A stretch of DNA of 64,000 nucleotides from JAIUNP01 sp020161975 (GCA_036745275.1 DAIOGK010000007.1:62001-126000), one strand, 5' to 3'. Shown: positions 26,861 through 36,610, counted from the stretch's first letter. Made by a program: numbers and translations. The notes: generated by a model not told the origin, from the sequence alone.

Positions 26861-27763
26861 ATGGTTGATATCGTCTCGCACGACAGCGCCTTCAACAGGT
26901 TGATCATCGGTCATGCCAAAGTGGAGCACCTCTGGACCGGTGGCCGGTGGCTGGAAGGGCCGGCCTACTTTCCGGCGGGGCGCTATCTCGTTTTTTCCGA
27001 TATTCCCAACAATCGGCTGATGCGGTTCGACGAAACGGACAGTTCGGTCTCGGTGTTTCGTGCGCCCAGCAACCATGCCAATGGCAACACCACGGACAGG
27101 ATGGGGCGGCTCATCACCTGCGAGCATCTCAGCCGTGCCGTGACGCGGACGGAGTTCGATGGTTCCGTCCGTATCCTTGCGGATCGCTGCGAGGGGCGGC
27201 GGCTGAACTCCCCCAACGATGTTGTCGTCAAGTCCGATGGAACGGTCTGGTTCACTGATCCGACCTACGGAATCGATGGTGAATATGAGGGCGACAGGGC
27301 GCCAAGCGAAACGGGCGGCTCCTTCGTCTACCGGCTGGATCCGGAGCATGGGACAATCACAACTGTGATTCGTGATCGCGTGCAGCCCAATGGTCTTGCC
27401 TTTTCGCCGGACGAAGCGGTGCTTTATGTTGGCGATACCGGTGCCTCGCACCAGCCTGGCCTGCCGGTCACAATCCATGCCTATCCCGTTTCAGGGGGCA
27501 GCGGGATCGGGAAACCCGAGCTTTTTGCCACATGCCGTAACGGATTCTATGACGGGTTCCGTCTCGATGTTGCCGGCAATCTCTGGACCTCTGCCGGTAC
27601 GGATGTCCATTGCTACGCTCCCGGCGGGGCGCTGATCGGCGAGATCCGCATCGGCGAAATCGTCGGTAATCTCTGTTTTGGCGGACAGAAGCGAAATCGC
27701 CTCTATATCTGCGCCCAGACCTCGCTTTACAGCTACTTCGTCAATACGCGCGGTGCGGTCTGA
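26861..27763 (+). CDS. SMP-30/gluconolactonase family protein
   Basis: Six-bladed beta-propeller hydrolase of 300 residues. Metal-site elements typical of SMP-30/gluconolactonase are visible: a glutamate in RWLEGPAYFP, an asparagine in NSPNDVVVKSDGTVWFTDP and an aspartate in YDGFRLDVAGNLWTS. The family opens sugar lactones to sugar acids. No signal peptide is seen, so it should be cytoplasmic. The ATG at 26861 (MVDIVSHD) has CAGGAG 8 bases upstream. It ends the importer operon, which fits uptake and hydrolysis of an aldonolactone or related sugar. Confidence 0.87.
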   Translation: MVDIVSHDSAFNRLIIGHAKVEHLWTGGRWLEGPAYFPAGRYLVFSDIPNNRLMRFDETDSSVSVFRAPSNHANGNTTDRMGRLITCEHLSRAVTRTEFDGSVRILADRCEGRRLNSPNDVVVKSDGTVWFTDPTYGIDGEYEGDRAPSETGGSFVYRLDPEHGTITTVIRDRVQPNGLAFSPDEAVLYVGDTGASHQPGLPVTIHAYPVSGGSGIGKPELFATCRNGFYDGFRLDVAGNLWTSAGTDVHCYAPGGALIGEIRIGEIVGNLCFGGQKRNRLYICAQTSLYSYFVNTRGAV

Positions 27764-27796
27764 GCGCGCCTCTGGGGGGCTTGATAGACCTGCCCC

Positions 27797-29224
27797 TCAC
27801 GCCTTGCCGCGTTCGCGTTTCCATCTTGCCTGGAAGGTTTCTCCTTCAGGCGCTGCAAAGTCGCGGTATTTTGTCCACCCCCCCGCCAGCGGCAGGGTCG
27901 AGAACCGGCCCTTTGCCGACCCTGCCTTGCCCATAGCCCAAATGGCTGCGCGTGTTGCAAGGCCGTACAATCGCGGGCGCCTGGCAAAGAAAGCCCAGAG
28001 GCCAAGGCCATAGCGCACAGTGGCCGGCGTCAGATTGCGCTCGAACTCGCGCTCGCGCCAGTGCCGCATCATCTTGGGCAGCGGAATCCGCATCGGGCAG
28101 ACGCTTTCGCAGCGTCCGCAGAAGGTCGAGGCGTTCGGAAGGTGTCCCGCCTTGTCCACCCCGATCAACGAGGGGGTGAGGACGGCGCCCATCGGTCCGG
28201 GATAGACCCAGCCATAGGCGTGGCCGCCGATAGCGTGATAGACCGGGCAGTGGTTCATGCAGGCGCCGCAGCGGATGCAGCGCAACATCTCCTCGAACTC
28301 TCCGCCCAACATTGCCGAGCGGCCATTGTCGAGCAGGATGACGTGATATTGCTCCGGTCCGTCCGGGTCCCCCTGCCGTCGTGGTCCGGTCGAGAAGGTC
28401 GTATAGACGGACATGTCCTGCCCGGTGGCCGAGCGCGCCAGAACGCGCAGGATCTGGCTGACATCCTCCAGCGTCGGGACCAGCTTTTCGATCGAAGCCA
28501 GGACGATATGCACCTTGGGCAGGATCTGCGTGAGATCGCCGTTGCCCTCGTTGGTGACGATGACCGAGGTTCCGGTTTCGGCAATCAGGAAGTTGGCGCC
28601 GGTGATACCGACATCGGCGCTGAGGAAGCGCTCGCGCAGCACGGTGCGGGCCTCGCCGAGCAGGCTTGCCGGTTCACTGAGATCGCGTTCCGGCTTGAGA
28701 TGGGTATGGACCCGGCGGAAATCCGCTTCGACCTGATCCTGTGTCACATGCACGGCGGGTGCGATGATGTGTGAAGGCATCTCCCCGCGCAGCTGGATGA
28801 TGTATTCGCCGAGGTCTGTCTCGACCGGCGTCAGTCCGTGGGCCTCGAGGTGGCTGTTGATGCCGATTTCCTCGGCAATCATCGACTTGCCCTTGGTGAC
28901 GACCTTCGCGTTCACCGATTTGCAGATATCGAGAATGAGGGTGCGGGCTTCGGTTGCATCGCGGGCGAAATGCACGGTGCCGCCGGCTTCCGCCACCTTC
29001 TTCTCGTAGCGCTCGATATAGAGATCGAGATGGGAGAGGACGTGGTTCTTGATCTCGCGGGCGCTGTCGCGCAGGGCCTCGAATTCCGGCAGGGCGTCGG
29101 CTGCTGCTTTGCGTTTGTCAATGAAGCCGACGCGCACATTGCCCATCGCCTTCTGCAACTGGGCATCGGCAAGGGCGCGGTGGGCATTTCCCTTGAATTC
29201 GGACGAGGTGGAATGGACGCTCAT
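27797..29224 (-). CDS. lutB: Lactate utilisation iron-sulfur protein LutB
   Basis: Protein of 475 residues: an N-terminal LUD domain (about 70-300) followed by a ferredoxin-like domain with two 4Fe-4S sites (IRCGACMNHCPVYHAIGG and CGRCESVCPMRIPLPKM). With LutA and LutC it forms an L-lactate oxidising complex. In most genomes the three genes are adjacent. Here lutC lies near 44 kb and no lutA is visible. It is convergent with the SMP-30 gene. Confidence 0.92.
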   Translation of the reverse strand: MSVHSTSSEFKGNAHRALADAQLQKAMGNVRVGFIDKRKAAADALPEFEALRDSAREIKNHVLSHLDLYIERYEKKVAEAGGTVHFARDATEARTLILDICKSVNAKVVTKGKSMIAEEIGINSHLEAHGLTPVETDLGEYIIQLRGEMPSHIIAPAVHVTQDQVEADFRRVHTHLKPERDLSEPASLLGEARTVLRERFLSADVGITGANFLIAETGTSVIVTNEGNGDLTQILPKVHIVLASIEKLVPTLEDVSQILRVLARSATGQDMSVYTTFSTGPRRQGDPDGPEQYHVILLDNGRSAMLGGEFEEMLRCIRCGACMNHCPVYHAIGGHAYGWVYPGPMGAVLTPSLIGVDKAGHLPNASTFCGRCESVCPMRIPLPKMMRHWREREFERNLTPATVRYGLGLWAFFARRPRLYGLATRAAIWAMGKAGSAKGRFSTLPLAGGWTKYRDFAAPEGETFQARWKRERGKA

Positions 29225-29417
29225 GGTTCGTTCGCCAGGGTCAGTCGTTGCCGGTTTGGGGCAGACTAGCCGCTGTTGTTGCGTGAAGCGAGCGGGAAAA
29301 CGCAGCGGCTCGCCTTCGAATGATGAGCGCTGTCACGGCGGAGGGGACTGCAACAGAAAAGGGACGCCCCCACAGGACGGCCGGTCTTTCAGGCAGGTCA
29401 AAACGTTGCTGTAATGT

Positions 29418-29491
29418 TGGAGCGGGTAGCGGGAATCGAACCCGCGCCAAGAGCTTGGGAAGCTCGCATGATACCATTTCACCATACCCGC
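29418..29491 (-). tRNA. tRNA-Gly (anticodon CCC)
   Basis: A cloverleaf of 74 bases with encoded CCA. The acceptor arms GCGGGTA/TACCCGC pair fully, the T arm is GCGGGTTCGATTCCCGC, and the anticodon loop is TTCCCAA. The outermost anticodon-stem pair (27-43) is a C-T mismatch; the other four pairs are good. Confidence 0.95.
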
Positions 29492-29501
29492 GACGGTTTC
29501 T

Positions 29502-29530
29502 TCCTAACCGAAACCGGCTTGCAAGGTCAA
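29502..29530 (-). promoter_or_regulatory. Likely sigma-70 promoter of tRNA-Gly
   Basis: On the minus strand TTGACC and TTAGGA are separated by exactly 17 bases, ending about 11 bases before the tRNA 5' end. Confidence 0.5.
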
Positions 29531-29697
29531 CACGCTCGACCGTGCAAAAACGCGCTCCGGGGCGCTCGGTAGCCGCGCGGCGGACAAGGGAGAGGAGCAA
29601 AGCTGCAGATCACCGGCGCTCCAACGCGGACGAGATGTCGGGGTGGCATTTGGAGAGCCAGCGCGCGCCCGGCGGCAAGTGCGTCTTTTGCCTGTCG

Positions 29698-30771
29698 TCA
29701 ACCGGCGATCGACCAGGGCAGGGATTCTCCGCCCCGGAAGATGATGACTTCATCGTGTTCCACCGAAACGGCCTGTGGCAGCGTTGTCGGTTTCCGTTCC
29801 AGGCGGATCGTGCCCTCGTTCAGTGGCAGGCCATAGAAGCGGGCGCCGTTCTCGCTGGCGAATGCCTCGAAGCGGTCCAGCGCTCCTTCCTCGTCGAACA
29901 CTTGAACATAGGTTTGCAGGGCGCTGGCCCCGCCGAATACGCCGGCGCTGCAACACAGCGCTTCCTTTGCTGACCGGTTGTGTGGCGCGGTATCGGTGCC
30001 GATGAAGAAGCACGCATCGCCGGAGGTTACTGCCTTGCGCAGAGCAAGGCGGTGTTGCTCGCGTTTGGCCACCGGCAGGCAATAAAGATGAGGCCTGAGG
30101 CCGCCCTGGAAGATCGAGGTTCGGTTGATGACGAGATGGTGGGGAGTGATGGTGCCGGCGGCCCGGCCATGGTGGGCGCGCACGATCTCGACCGTTTCGG
30201 CCGTGGTGACATGTTCGATCACGACCTTCAGGCCGGGATGGCGCTTCAGCAGCGGCAGCATGGATTGCTCCATGAAAACGGCCTCGCGGTCGAAGATGTC
30301 GACGGCAGGATCGGTCGCCTCGCCATGCACGAGCACGGGCATCCCGATCTTCTCCATCCGCTCCAGAACCGGGGACAACGCTGGAATATCCGTGACGCCG
30401 TGATGAGCGTTTGTGGTGGCGCCTGCCGGATAGAGCTTGGCGGCAACCCAGATGCCTTCCCGAAAGCCGTGCTCGATGTCGTCAGGGGCCGTCGAATCGG
30501 TGAGATAGCAGGTCATGAGCGGTGTGAAATCAGCGTTAGCCGGCATCACGGCCTTGATCCGCTCGCGATAGGCGGCGGCCTGAGCCGAGGTCGTCACCGG
30601 CGGCACAAGGTTGGGCATGATGACGCCACGCGCGAATTGCGCCGCCGTGAAGGGCAGAACAGCTTTCAGCATCGCGCCATCACGCAGGTGAACATGAAAA
30701 TCATCGGGGCGGCGAATCGTCAGGCTCGGAGCATCCTTGCGCTCATCAGAAAACAATGTGCTCACGTTCAT
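29698..30771 (-). CDS. pyrC: Dihydroorotase, class II
   Basis: Converts N-carbamoyl-L-aspartate to dihydroorotate in pyrimidine synthesis; 357 residues, like E. coli PyrC. The binuclear zinc site is visible: His26 and His28 (DDFHVHLRDG), the carbamylated Lys112 (AKLYPAGATTN), a histidine in PVLVHGEAT and one in VIEHVTT, and an aspartate in FIGTDTAPH. The ATG at 30771 (MNVSTLFS) is preferred to a long upstream extension without similarity. The 286 bases upstream, to tRNA-Thr, hold no gene I can recognise. Confidence 0.93.
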   Translation of the reverse strand: MNVSTLFSDERKDAPSLTIRRPDDFHVHLRDGAMLKAVLPFTAAQFARGVIMPNLVPPVTTSAQAAAYRERIKAVMPANADFTPLMTCYLTDSTAPDDIEHGFREGIWVAAKLYPAGATTNAHHGVTDIPALSPVLERMEKIGMPVLVHGEATDPAVDIFDREAVFMEQSMLPLLKRHPGLKVVIEHVTTAETVEIVRAHHGRAAGTITPHHLVINRTSIFQGGLRPHLYCLPVAKREQHRLALRKAVTSGDACFFIGTDTAPHNRSAKEALCCSAGVFGGASALQTYVQVFDEEGALDRFEAFASENGARFYGLPLNEGTIRLERKPTTLPQAVSVEHDEVIIFRGGESLPWSIAG

Positions 30772-31057
30772 CTTGAGGCTTCTCCCTTCGCCATATCCGC
30801 CTGAAACAGTCGCAACCGGGCTGAAATTGCCGTCGCAGCAATCATGCTCGACAGCCCCACTCTGGTTAGACGATTGTTCCGCCAGTTTGAAGCCGTCCGA
30901 CGTTTGTGGGATCAGGAAAGCAGTGTCCAACCCGAGGCGCAACGGGCGGCGGGGCAAAGGCGATCCCGTTCAGTCAACAGTGAATAGAAATGTGCCGCCC
31001 ACGCTGGCGCACAATAGGAACGCTCGGGACTTAAGCCATTGAAAGCCGAGGGATGAC

Positions 31058-31132
<75 letters not shown>

Positions 31133-31235
31133 ATTTAACCAGTGGGGCGCACCATTGGCACGGCCCGGAGCCCGAGGCAAGCAGCAAGCCGCCGACCGTC
31201 AGGCATGGCGGCTATGTCGTGTTCGGAACCGAATG

Positions 31236-32513
31236 TCAACCGCCGGCGGGCGTGAAGACCGTAATTGATGCACCGCGGTGAACGGGATCGACCGTCGTCC
31301 GGTCGCGCGGAAGATCCAGCGCCTCCCACACCTCGCCCAGCGCGGTGACGAGCTGATCCACCAACGCGTCATTATGGAATGGCGTTGGCGTGACCCTGAG
31401 GCGCTCCGTGCCGCGCGGTACCGTGGGGTAGTTGATCGGCTGGACATAGATGCCATGCCGGTCGAGCAAGCGATCCGAGGCCAGCTTGGCGAGCGCCGCA
31501 TCCCCCACCATGACGGGGACGATGTGGGTTGGATTGTCGAGCACTGGAATGCCGGCAGCCTGCAATGCTGATTTGACGCGCGTCACTTGACGCCGCTGAG
31601 CCTCGCGCTCGGCGGTCGAGCCACGCAGATGCCGGATCGCAGCGGCGGCAGCCGCGGCCACCGGCGGCGGCAGGGCTGTGGTGAAGATAAAGCCCTGCGC
31701 ATGGCTGCGCACAGCATCAATCATCGCTTCAGAGCCGGCGATGTACCCGCCAAAGCAGCCAAATCCCTTGGCCAGCGTGCCTTGAATAATGTCGAGCCGG
31801 TCCATCGCGCCGACTTCCTCGGCATAGCCCGCACCATGGTCGCCGTACATGCCGACGGCGTGCACCTCGTCGATATAGGTGAGCGCGCCATATTTTTCGG
31901 CGAGATCGCAGAATGCATGGATGGGTGCCACATCACCATCCATCGAGTAGACGCTTTCAAAGACGATCAGCTTGGGTCGGTCTTTTGGCGCGGCGGCCAG
32001 CAGTTCCTCAAGATGGCCGATGTCGTTATGGCGGAAAACCGCGCGGGCGCGACCGGCCCGGCGCACGCCATCGATCATCGAATTATGATTGTCACTGTCC
32101 GAAAAGATCATGCATTCGGGCAGGAGCTGGGCGATGGTCGAAATCGCGGTCTGATTGGCGACATAGCCTGACGAGAAGACCAGCGCGGCTTCCTTGCCGT
32201 GAAGCTCGGCGAGTTCCTGTTCGAGTTCGATGACCGCATGGCTGTTGCCGGAAATGTTGCGGGTGCCGCCGGCGCCGACCGAAGTGGTCCGCGCGGTTTC
32301 CACCATGGCGCTGACGACGCGTTCATGCCGGCCCATGCCGAGATAATCGTTTGAGCACCAGACCACCACATCGCGCTTCAGGCCATTGGGGCCGTGCCAG
32401 GTGGCGTGGGGGAACCGGGTGACATCGCGTTCGATTTCGGTGAAGACGCGGTAACGCTTCTCGGCCTTCAATGCCGCGCGGGCGGCCTTGAAGGTGGCTT
32501 CATAATCGTACAT
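31236..32513 (-). CDS. hemA: 5-aminolevulinate synthase
   Basis: PLP enzyme condensing glycine and succinyl-CoA to 5-aminolevulinate, the alphaproteobacterial (C4) entry to haem and B12; 425 residues, as expected. Seen motifs: the glycine-rich loop GAGGTRNISGNSHAV, the PLP aspartate region TYIDEVHAVGMYGDHGAG and the PLP lysine in GTLAKGFGCFGG. Its alternative, 2-amino-3-ketobutyrate CoA ligase, is less likely because the YNDYLG-type N-terminus (CSNDYLGMGRH) and the C-terminal PINYPTVPRGTERLR match ALAS. It is divergent from the murA cluster. Confidence 0.95.
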   Translation of the reverse strand: MYDYEATFKAARAALKAEKRYRVFTEIERDVTRFPHATWHGPNGLKRDVVVWCSNDYLGMGRHERVVSAMVETARTTSVGAGGTRNISGNSHAVIELEQELAELHGKEAALVFSSGYVANQTAISTIAQLLPECMIFSDSDNHNSMIDGVRRAGRARAVFRHNDIGHLEELLAAAPKDRPKLIVFESVYSMDGDVAPIHAFCDLAEKYGALTYIDEVHAVGMYGDHGAGYAEEVGAMDRLDIIQGTLAKGFGCFGGYIAGSEAMIDAVRSHAQGFIFTTALPPPVAAAAAAAIRHLRGSTAEREAQRRQVTRVKSALQAAGIPVLDNPTHIVPVMVGDAALAKLASDRLLDRHGIYVQPINYPTVPRGTERLRVTPTPFHNDALVDQLVTALGEVWEALDLPRDRTTVDPVHRGASITVFTPAGG

Positions 32514-32644
32514 GGACCCCTCAACACGCCATTCAGTGCAAGGCTCAAGCTATTCCAATTCCAGATTGATTGACAGTGCGCACTTCCAGCGGCAATGCAA
32601 CCTCAATTATCGGTTATTGGTCACCTCAAGCGGTTCTCGTTGTC

Positions 32645-32851
32645 ATGGATCAAGAAAATGCCGGAAAAGACGGTTCGATTCCGCCCGGGAGCGACGCTTC
32701 GCCGCAGCAGGATGCAACTGCGGCAAAAAGAGAACGCCTTGCCGCCGCCCTGCGTGACAATCTGAAAAAGCGGAAGGCTCAGGTGCGGGCCCGTACCGCT
32801 GCGGAGGTCCAATCTGCCACGATGCAGGAAAAACCGGACCGCTCATCCTAA
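32645..32851 (+). CDS. Small conserved protein upstream of murA
   Basis: A highly charged protein of 68 residues. Its core AAKRERLAAALRDNLKKRKA is predicted helical and resembles small proteins found just before murA in other alphaproteobacteria. The start at 32645 (MDQENAGK) is taken; a longer reading from 32570 lacks support. No function is known. It is probably the first gene of the murA-hisD unit. Confidence 0.6.
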   Translation: MDQENAGKDGSIPPGSDASPQQDATAAKRERLAAALRDNLKKRKAQVRARTAAEVQSATMQEKPDRSS

Positions 32852-32952
32852 TTGGGGCTGTTTTTGCTGCGTAGTGTGTTATGCGCGGGGCCGGGTTTTG
32901 TTGGCGCGCCCACGGGCTGCGCCGGAACGGACATGTTCGGAAAGACGTACGA

Positions 32953-34242
32953 ATGGATTCGATCAAGATCACCGGAGGCAACCCGCTCAAGGGCAGCATT
33001 CCGATTTCCGGCGCCAAGAATGCGGCACTGCCGCTGATGATCGCCGGTCTTCTCTCCGATCGTCAACTGGTGCTTGAAAACGTGCCGCGCCTGTCGGACG
33101 TGCGCGCGCTGACCCGCATTCTGGGCAATCATGGCGTCGACATCACCATCGCCGGGAAGCGCAAGGGCGATGCGCAGGACGGTGGCGACACGCTCGTCAT
33201 CAATGCCTCGACGATCGTCGATACCTGCGCGCCGTATGATCTTGTCTCGACCATGCGCGCAAGTTCCTGGGTTGTCGGTCCGCTGGTCGCCCGCATGGGT
33301 GAGTGCCGGGTGTCGCTGCCGGGGGGGTGTGCCATCGGCACGCGTCCTGTCGATCTGCACATCATGGCGCTTCAGCGCCTCGGCGCTCGGATCGATATCG
33401 AGGAGGGCTACATGGTGGCCCGCGCGCCCAAGGGCCTCAAAGGCGCCGAAATCTTCTTCCCCATGGTCACGGTGGGCGGCACGCATGTGGCGCTGATGGC
33501 CGCCACGCTCGCGGATGGCACGACAGTGATCCATAACGCCGCGCGCGAGCCCGAAGTCGTCGATCTTGCCGATTGCCTCAACAAGATGGGCGCGCGGATC
33601 AGCGGCGCGGGAACCTCCACTATCGAGATCAAGGGTGTGCCGCGCCTCAATTCCGCAACGCATCGCGTCGTGCCGGACCGGATCGAGACAGGCACCTACG
33701 CGATGGCGGTCGCGATGACCGGCGGTGACGTGATGCTGGCCGGTGCCGACCCAGCCCATCTTCAGGCGGCGCTTGATGTTCTGAAGAAGGCGGGCGCAGA
33801 GGTCAGCGCTACCAACGAGGGCATCCGCGTGAAGCGCAACGGGCAGGGCATCGATGCTGTCGATGTGACGACCGCGCCATTCCCGGCCTTCCCGACGGAT
33901 CTCCAGGCGCAGTTCATGGCGCTGATGACCAGGGCGAAGGGGACTTCGCATATCACCGAAACGATCTTCGAGAACCGCTTCATGCATGTCTCTGAACTGG
34001 CCCGGCTCGGTGCGAAGATCGCGCTGCGCGGGGATCTGGCGATCGTCGAAGGGGTGGACAAGCTCAAGGGTGCACCGGTGATGGCGACCGATCTGCGTGC
34101 GTCGGTCAGCCTCGTCATTGCCGGACTCGCCGCCGAGGGTGTGACGACGGTCAACCGCGTCTATCATCTCGACCGCGGCTTCGAGGCACTTGAAAAGAAG
34201 CTTGCCGCCTGCGGTGCACTGATCGAGCGGGTGCGCGGGTAA
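32953..34242 (+). CDS. murA: UDP-N-acetylglucosamine 1-carboxyvinyltransferase
   Basis: First committed step of peptidoglycan synthesis, adding enolpyruvate from PEP to UDP-GlcNAc; 429 residues. Lys22 and Asn23 (SGAKNAALP) and the catalytic Cys126 (SLPGGCAIGTRPVDLH) are present, so it should be fosfomycin-sensitive. The DLQAQFMALMT and FENRFMHVSEL motifs also match. The ATG at 32953 follows GGAAAG. Three bases separate it from hisD. Confidence 0.96.
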   Translation: MDSIKITGGNPLKGSIPISGAKNAALPLMIAGLLSDRQLVLENVPRLSDVRALTRILGNHGVDITIAGKRKGDAQDGGDTLVINASTIVDTCAPYDLVSTMRASSWVVGPLVARMGECRVSLPGGCAIGTRPVDLHIMALQRLGARIDIEEGYMVARAPKGLKGAEIFFPMVTVGGTHVALMAATLADGTTVIHNAAREPEVVDLADCLNKMGARISGAGTSTIEIKGVPRLNSATHRVVPDRIETGTYAMAVAMTGGDVMLAGADPAHLQAALDVLKKAGAEVSATNEGIRVKRNGQGIDAVDVTTAPFPAFPTDLQAQFMALMTRAKGTSHITETIFENRFMHVSELARLGAKIALRGDLAIVEGVDKLKGAPVMATDLRASVSLVIAGLAAEGVTTVNRVYHLDRGFEALEKKLAACGALIERVRG

Positions 34243-34245
34243 GTC

Positions 34246-35541
34246 ATGCTGAGACTGGATTGCCGCCAGGACGGATTTGAACAGGCCTTCCGCGCGTTGC
34301 TCGCCATGAAGCGTGAGGTCTCGGAAGATGTCGATGCGACGGTGCGCGGCATTCTTGCCGATGTTCGGACGCGCGGCGATGCAGCTCTGGCTGATTACAC
34401 GCTGCGCTTCGACAAGGTGGACCTCGGTGCGGTTGGTCTCGTCATCGGCGCCGATGAGCGTCAGGCCGCGCGGTCGGCGTGTGCGCCTGCCGCGCTGAGC
34501 GCGCTGGAACTCGCTGCGGTGCGGATCCGGGATTTCCACGAACGTCAGAAGCCCGAGGACATGCTGTTCACCGATCATCTTGGTGTCCGGCTCGGCTGGC
34601 GCTGGACGGCGGTGGAATCGGCTGGCCTTTATGTACCGGGTGGCCTTGCGACCTATCCGTCCTCGGTGCTGATGAATGCCATTCCCGCCCGGGTGGCGGG
34701 CGTCGAGCGACTCGCCATGGTGGTTCCGACGCCGGGCGGCGTCATCAACCCGCTGGTGCTGGCGGCCGCCGATATCGCCGGGATTGATGTGGTCTACCGG
34801 ATCGGCGGGGCGCAGGCGATTGCCGCACTTGCCTATGGCACCGAGGCCATTGCGCCGGTTGTCAAGATTGTCGGGCCGGGCAATGCCTATGTCGCCGCCG
34901 CCAAGCGGCAGGTGTTCGGAACCGTCGGCATTGATATGATCGCGGGGCCATCCGAGGTGGTGGTTCTGGCGGATGATACCGGCCATCCCGATTGGATCGC
35001 CGCCGATCTTCTGGCGCAGGCCGAGCATGATACGGCGGCCCAGTCGATCCTGATCACCAGCGATGCGGCGCTCGCGGCTGCGACCGTGGCTGCTGTCGAG
35101 CATCAGTTGAAAACCTTGCCGCGTGCCGACACCGCCCGCGCGAGCTGGCGCGATTTCGGCGCCATCATCCTGGTGCCGGATGCGGAACACGCGCTGCCGC
35201 TGATCGACCGCCTTGCGCCCGAGCATCTGGAATTGCACCTTGCCGATCCGGACGCGCTGGTGCCGCGCATCCGCAACGCCGGGGCGATCTTTGTTGGCGC
35301 GCATACGCCGGAAGCCATCGGCGATTATGTCGGCGGCTCGAACCATGTTCTGCCAACGGCGCGTTCGGCGCGCTATGCCTCGGGTCTTGGCGTGGCGGAT
35401 TTCGTCAAGCGGACGTCGATCCTGTCCTGCAATGCCGAGGGGTTGCGCGTGCTTGGACCGGCGGCGATTGCACTTGGCGAGGCGGAGGGCTTGCAGGCCC
35501 ATGCGCGTTCTGTTGCAATCCGGATGAACAGTGAGAAGTGA
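34246..35541 (+). CDS. hisD: Histidinol dehydrogenase
   Basis: Last two steps of histidine synthesis: NAD-dependent, zinc enzyme of 431 residues. Seen are LLAQAEHDTAAQS (zinc Gln and His), LAPEHLELHL (catalytic Glu-His), IGDYVGGSNHVLPT (zinc Asp) and the C-terminal AEGLQAHA (zinc His). Its place between murA and the UPF0262 gene is the conserved alphaproteobacterial setting, so this copy, not the paralogue at 55.8 kb, is the biosynthetic one. Confidence 0.95.
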   Translation: MLRLDCRQDGFEQAFRALLAMKREVSEDVDATVRGILADVRTRGDAALADYTLRFDKVDLGAVGLVIGADERQAARSACAPAALSALELAAVRIRDFHERQKPEDMLFTDHLGVRLGWRWTAVESAGLYVPGGLATYPSSVLMNAIPARVAGVERLAMVVPTPGGVINPLVLAAADIAGIDVVYRIGGAQAIAALAYGTEAIAPVVKIVGPGNAYVAAAKRQVFGTVGIDMIAGPSEVVVLADDTGHPDWIAADLLAQAEHDTAAQSILITSDAALAAATVAAVEHQLKTLPRADTARASWRDFGAIILVPDAEHALPLIDRLAPEHLELHLADPDALVPRIRNAGAIFVGAHTPEAIGDYVGGSNHVLPTARSARYASGLGVADFVKRTSILSCNAEGLRVLGPAAIALGEAEGLQAHARSVAIRMNSEK

Positions 35542-35551
35542 CGGGGACGGG

Positions 35552-36043
35552 ATGAGCGAGGAGAACACCACACGGCGACTTTATTCGGTGGTTCTCGACG
35601 AGAATTCGATTGAGCGCGGCACGCCGGATCAGGAGCATGAGCGGCAGGTCGCGATCTATGATCTGATCGAGGAGAATTCCTTCGCGCTGGCCAATGACGA
35701 GAGCGGTCCTTATGCGCTGCATCTCGGGCTTGTCTCCAACCGCCTCGTCTTTGACATCCGTCGCGAGCAGGGCGACACGATCATCGTGCATGTCCTGTCG
35801 TTGACGCCGCTGCGCAAGATCATCAAGGATTATTTCCTGATCTGTGACAGCTATTACGAGGCAATCCGCAATGCGACCGCTGACCGGATCGAGGCCATCG
35901 ACATGGCCCGCCGGGGCGTTCACAATGAAGGCTCGTCGATCGTGCAGGAGCGTCTTCAGGGCAAGATTGACATCGACCACAAGACCGCGCGCCGGTTGTT
36001 TACACTGATCGCGGCCCTGAGCTGGACCGGGCGCGAGACGTGA
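35552..36043 (+). CDS. UPF0262 family protein
   Basis: Protein of 163 residues with the UPF0262 hallmarks: LDENSIERGTPDQEHERQVA near the N-terminus, FDIRREQGDTI in the middle and DMARRGVHNEGS toward the end. The biochemical role is unknown. The ATG at 35552 lies 11 bases after hisD. Its stop overlaps the start of the phosphatase-like gene by 4 bases. Confidence 0.88.
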   Translation: MSEENTTRRLYSVVLDENSIERGTPDQEHERQVAIYDLIEENSFALANDESGPYALHLGLVSNRLVFDIRREQGDTIIVHVLSLTPLRKIIKDYFLICDSYYEAIRNATADRIEAIDMARRGVHNEGSSIVQERLQGKIDIDHKTARRLFTLIAALSWTGRET

Positions 36044-36498
36044 CCGAGGCGCCGCACAGGGTTGAATCGATCCTGTTCGTCTGCACGATGAATTCGGTGC
36101 GCTCGCCCATCGCCGAGGGCGTCGCCAAGTCCGTGCTCGGGCATCGGCTGTTCATCGATTCCGCTGGCTTGAAAAAGACCGCGCGCGATCCTTTCGCCCT
36201 GGCGGTGCTTGGCGAGATCGGGATCGAATTTGCCGATGATGAAGCCCACTGTCTTGATGATGTCGACGTCGAGGGCTTCGATGTCATCGTCACTCTGTCA
36301 CGCGAGGCAAGGGAGGTGGTTGAGGCGCGATTGCGCGCTGTCTCGGCCCGTCACCTGCACTGGCCGGTCGATGACCCGACGCTGACCGTCGGTTCCCGCG
36401 AGACACGGCTGTCTGCCTACAGAACAGTGCGTGAAAAGATCCGCACTCACATTCGCAGCGAACTCCTGCCGATGGTGAAGGCCGGTCGCCCCAATTGA
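36040..36498 (+). CDS. Low-molecular-weight protein-tyrosine-phosphatase-like protein
   Basis: Protein of 152 residues with an N-terminal P-loop C-x5-R (Cys15 to Arg21, VCTMNSVRS), the LMW-PTP/arsenate-reductase signature. The general-acid aspartate may lie in WPVDDPT near residue 110. The start is a GTG overlapping the UPF0262 stop by 4 bases. In other Hyphomicrobiales this cluster continues with infA and maf; here a TerC-family gene follows instead. Substrate unknown. Confidence 0.82.
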   Translation: MTEAPHRVESILFVCTMNSVRSPIAEGVAKSVLGHRLFIDSAGLKKTARDPFALAVLGEIGIEFADDEAHCLDDVDVEGFDVIVTLSREAREVVEARLRAVSARHLHWPVDDPTLTVGSRETRLSAYRTVREKIRTHIRSELLPMVKAGRPN

Positions 36499-36610
36499 CG
36501 CCTGTAACGCGTCCCGGATGCACCTTCGATATTTACAATTGACCTGTGTCCATCTACGCAATTGGTAGAAGCATTTAAATTTGAAGCAAGCGCGGCTAGG
36601 GGACGCTGGA

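Noticed and set aside
32514..32644. FNR/FixK-type box in the hemA promoter
   Set aside because: TTGATTGACA resembles one half site only; the second half (ATCAA at the right spacing) is absent.
32848..35571. 907-codon minus-strand frame spanning murA and hisD
   Set aside because: Covers two certain genes on the other strand, is arginine/histidine-rich and has no domain; a compositional artefact.
36499..36610. Manganese (yybP-ykoY) riboswitch before the terC-like gene
   Set aside because: The 112-base leader shows no conserved core or terminator-antiterminator arrangement that I can recognise.
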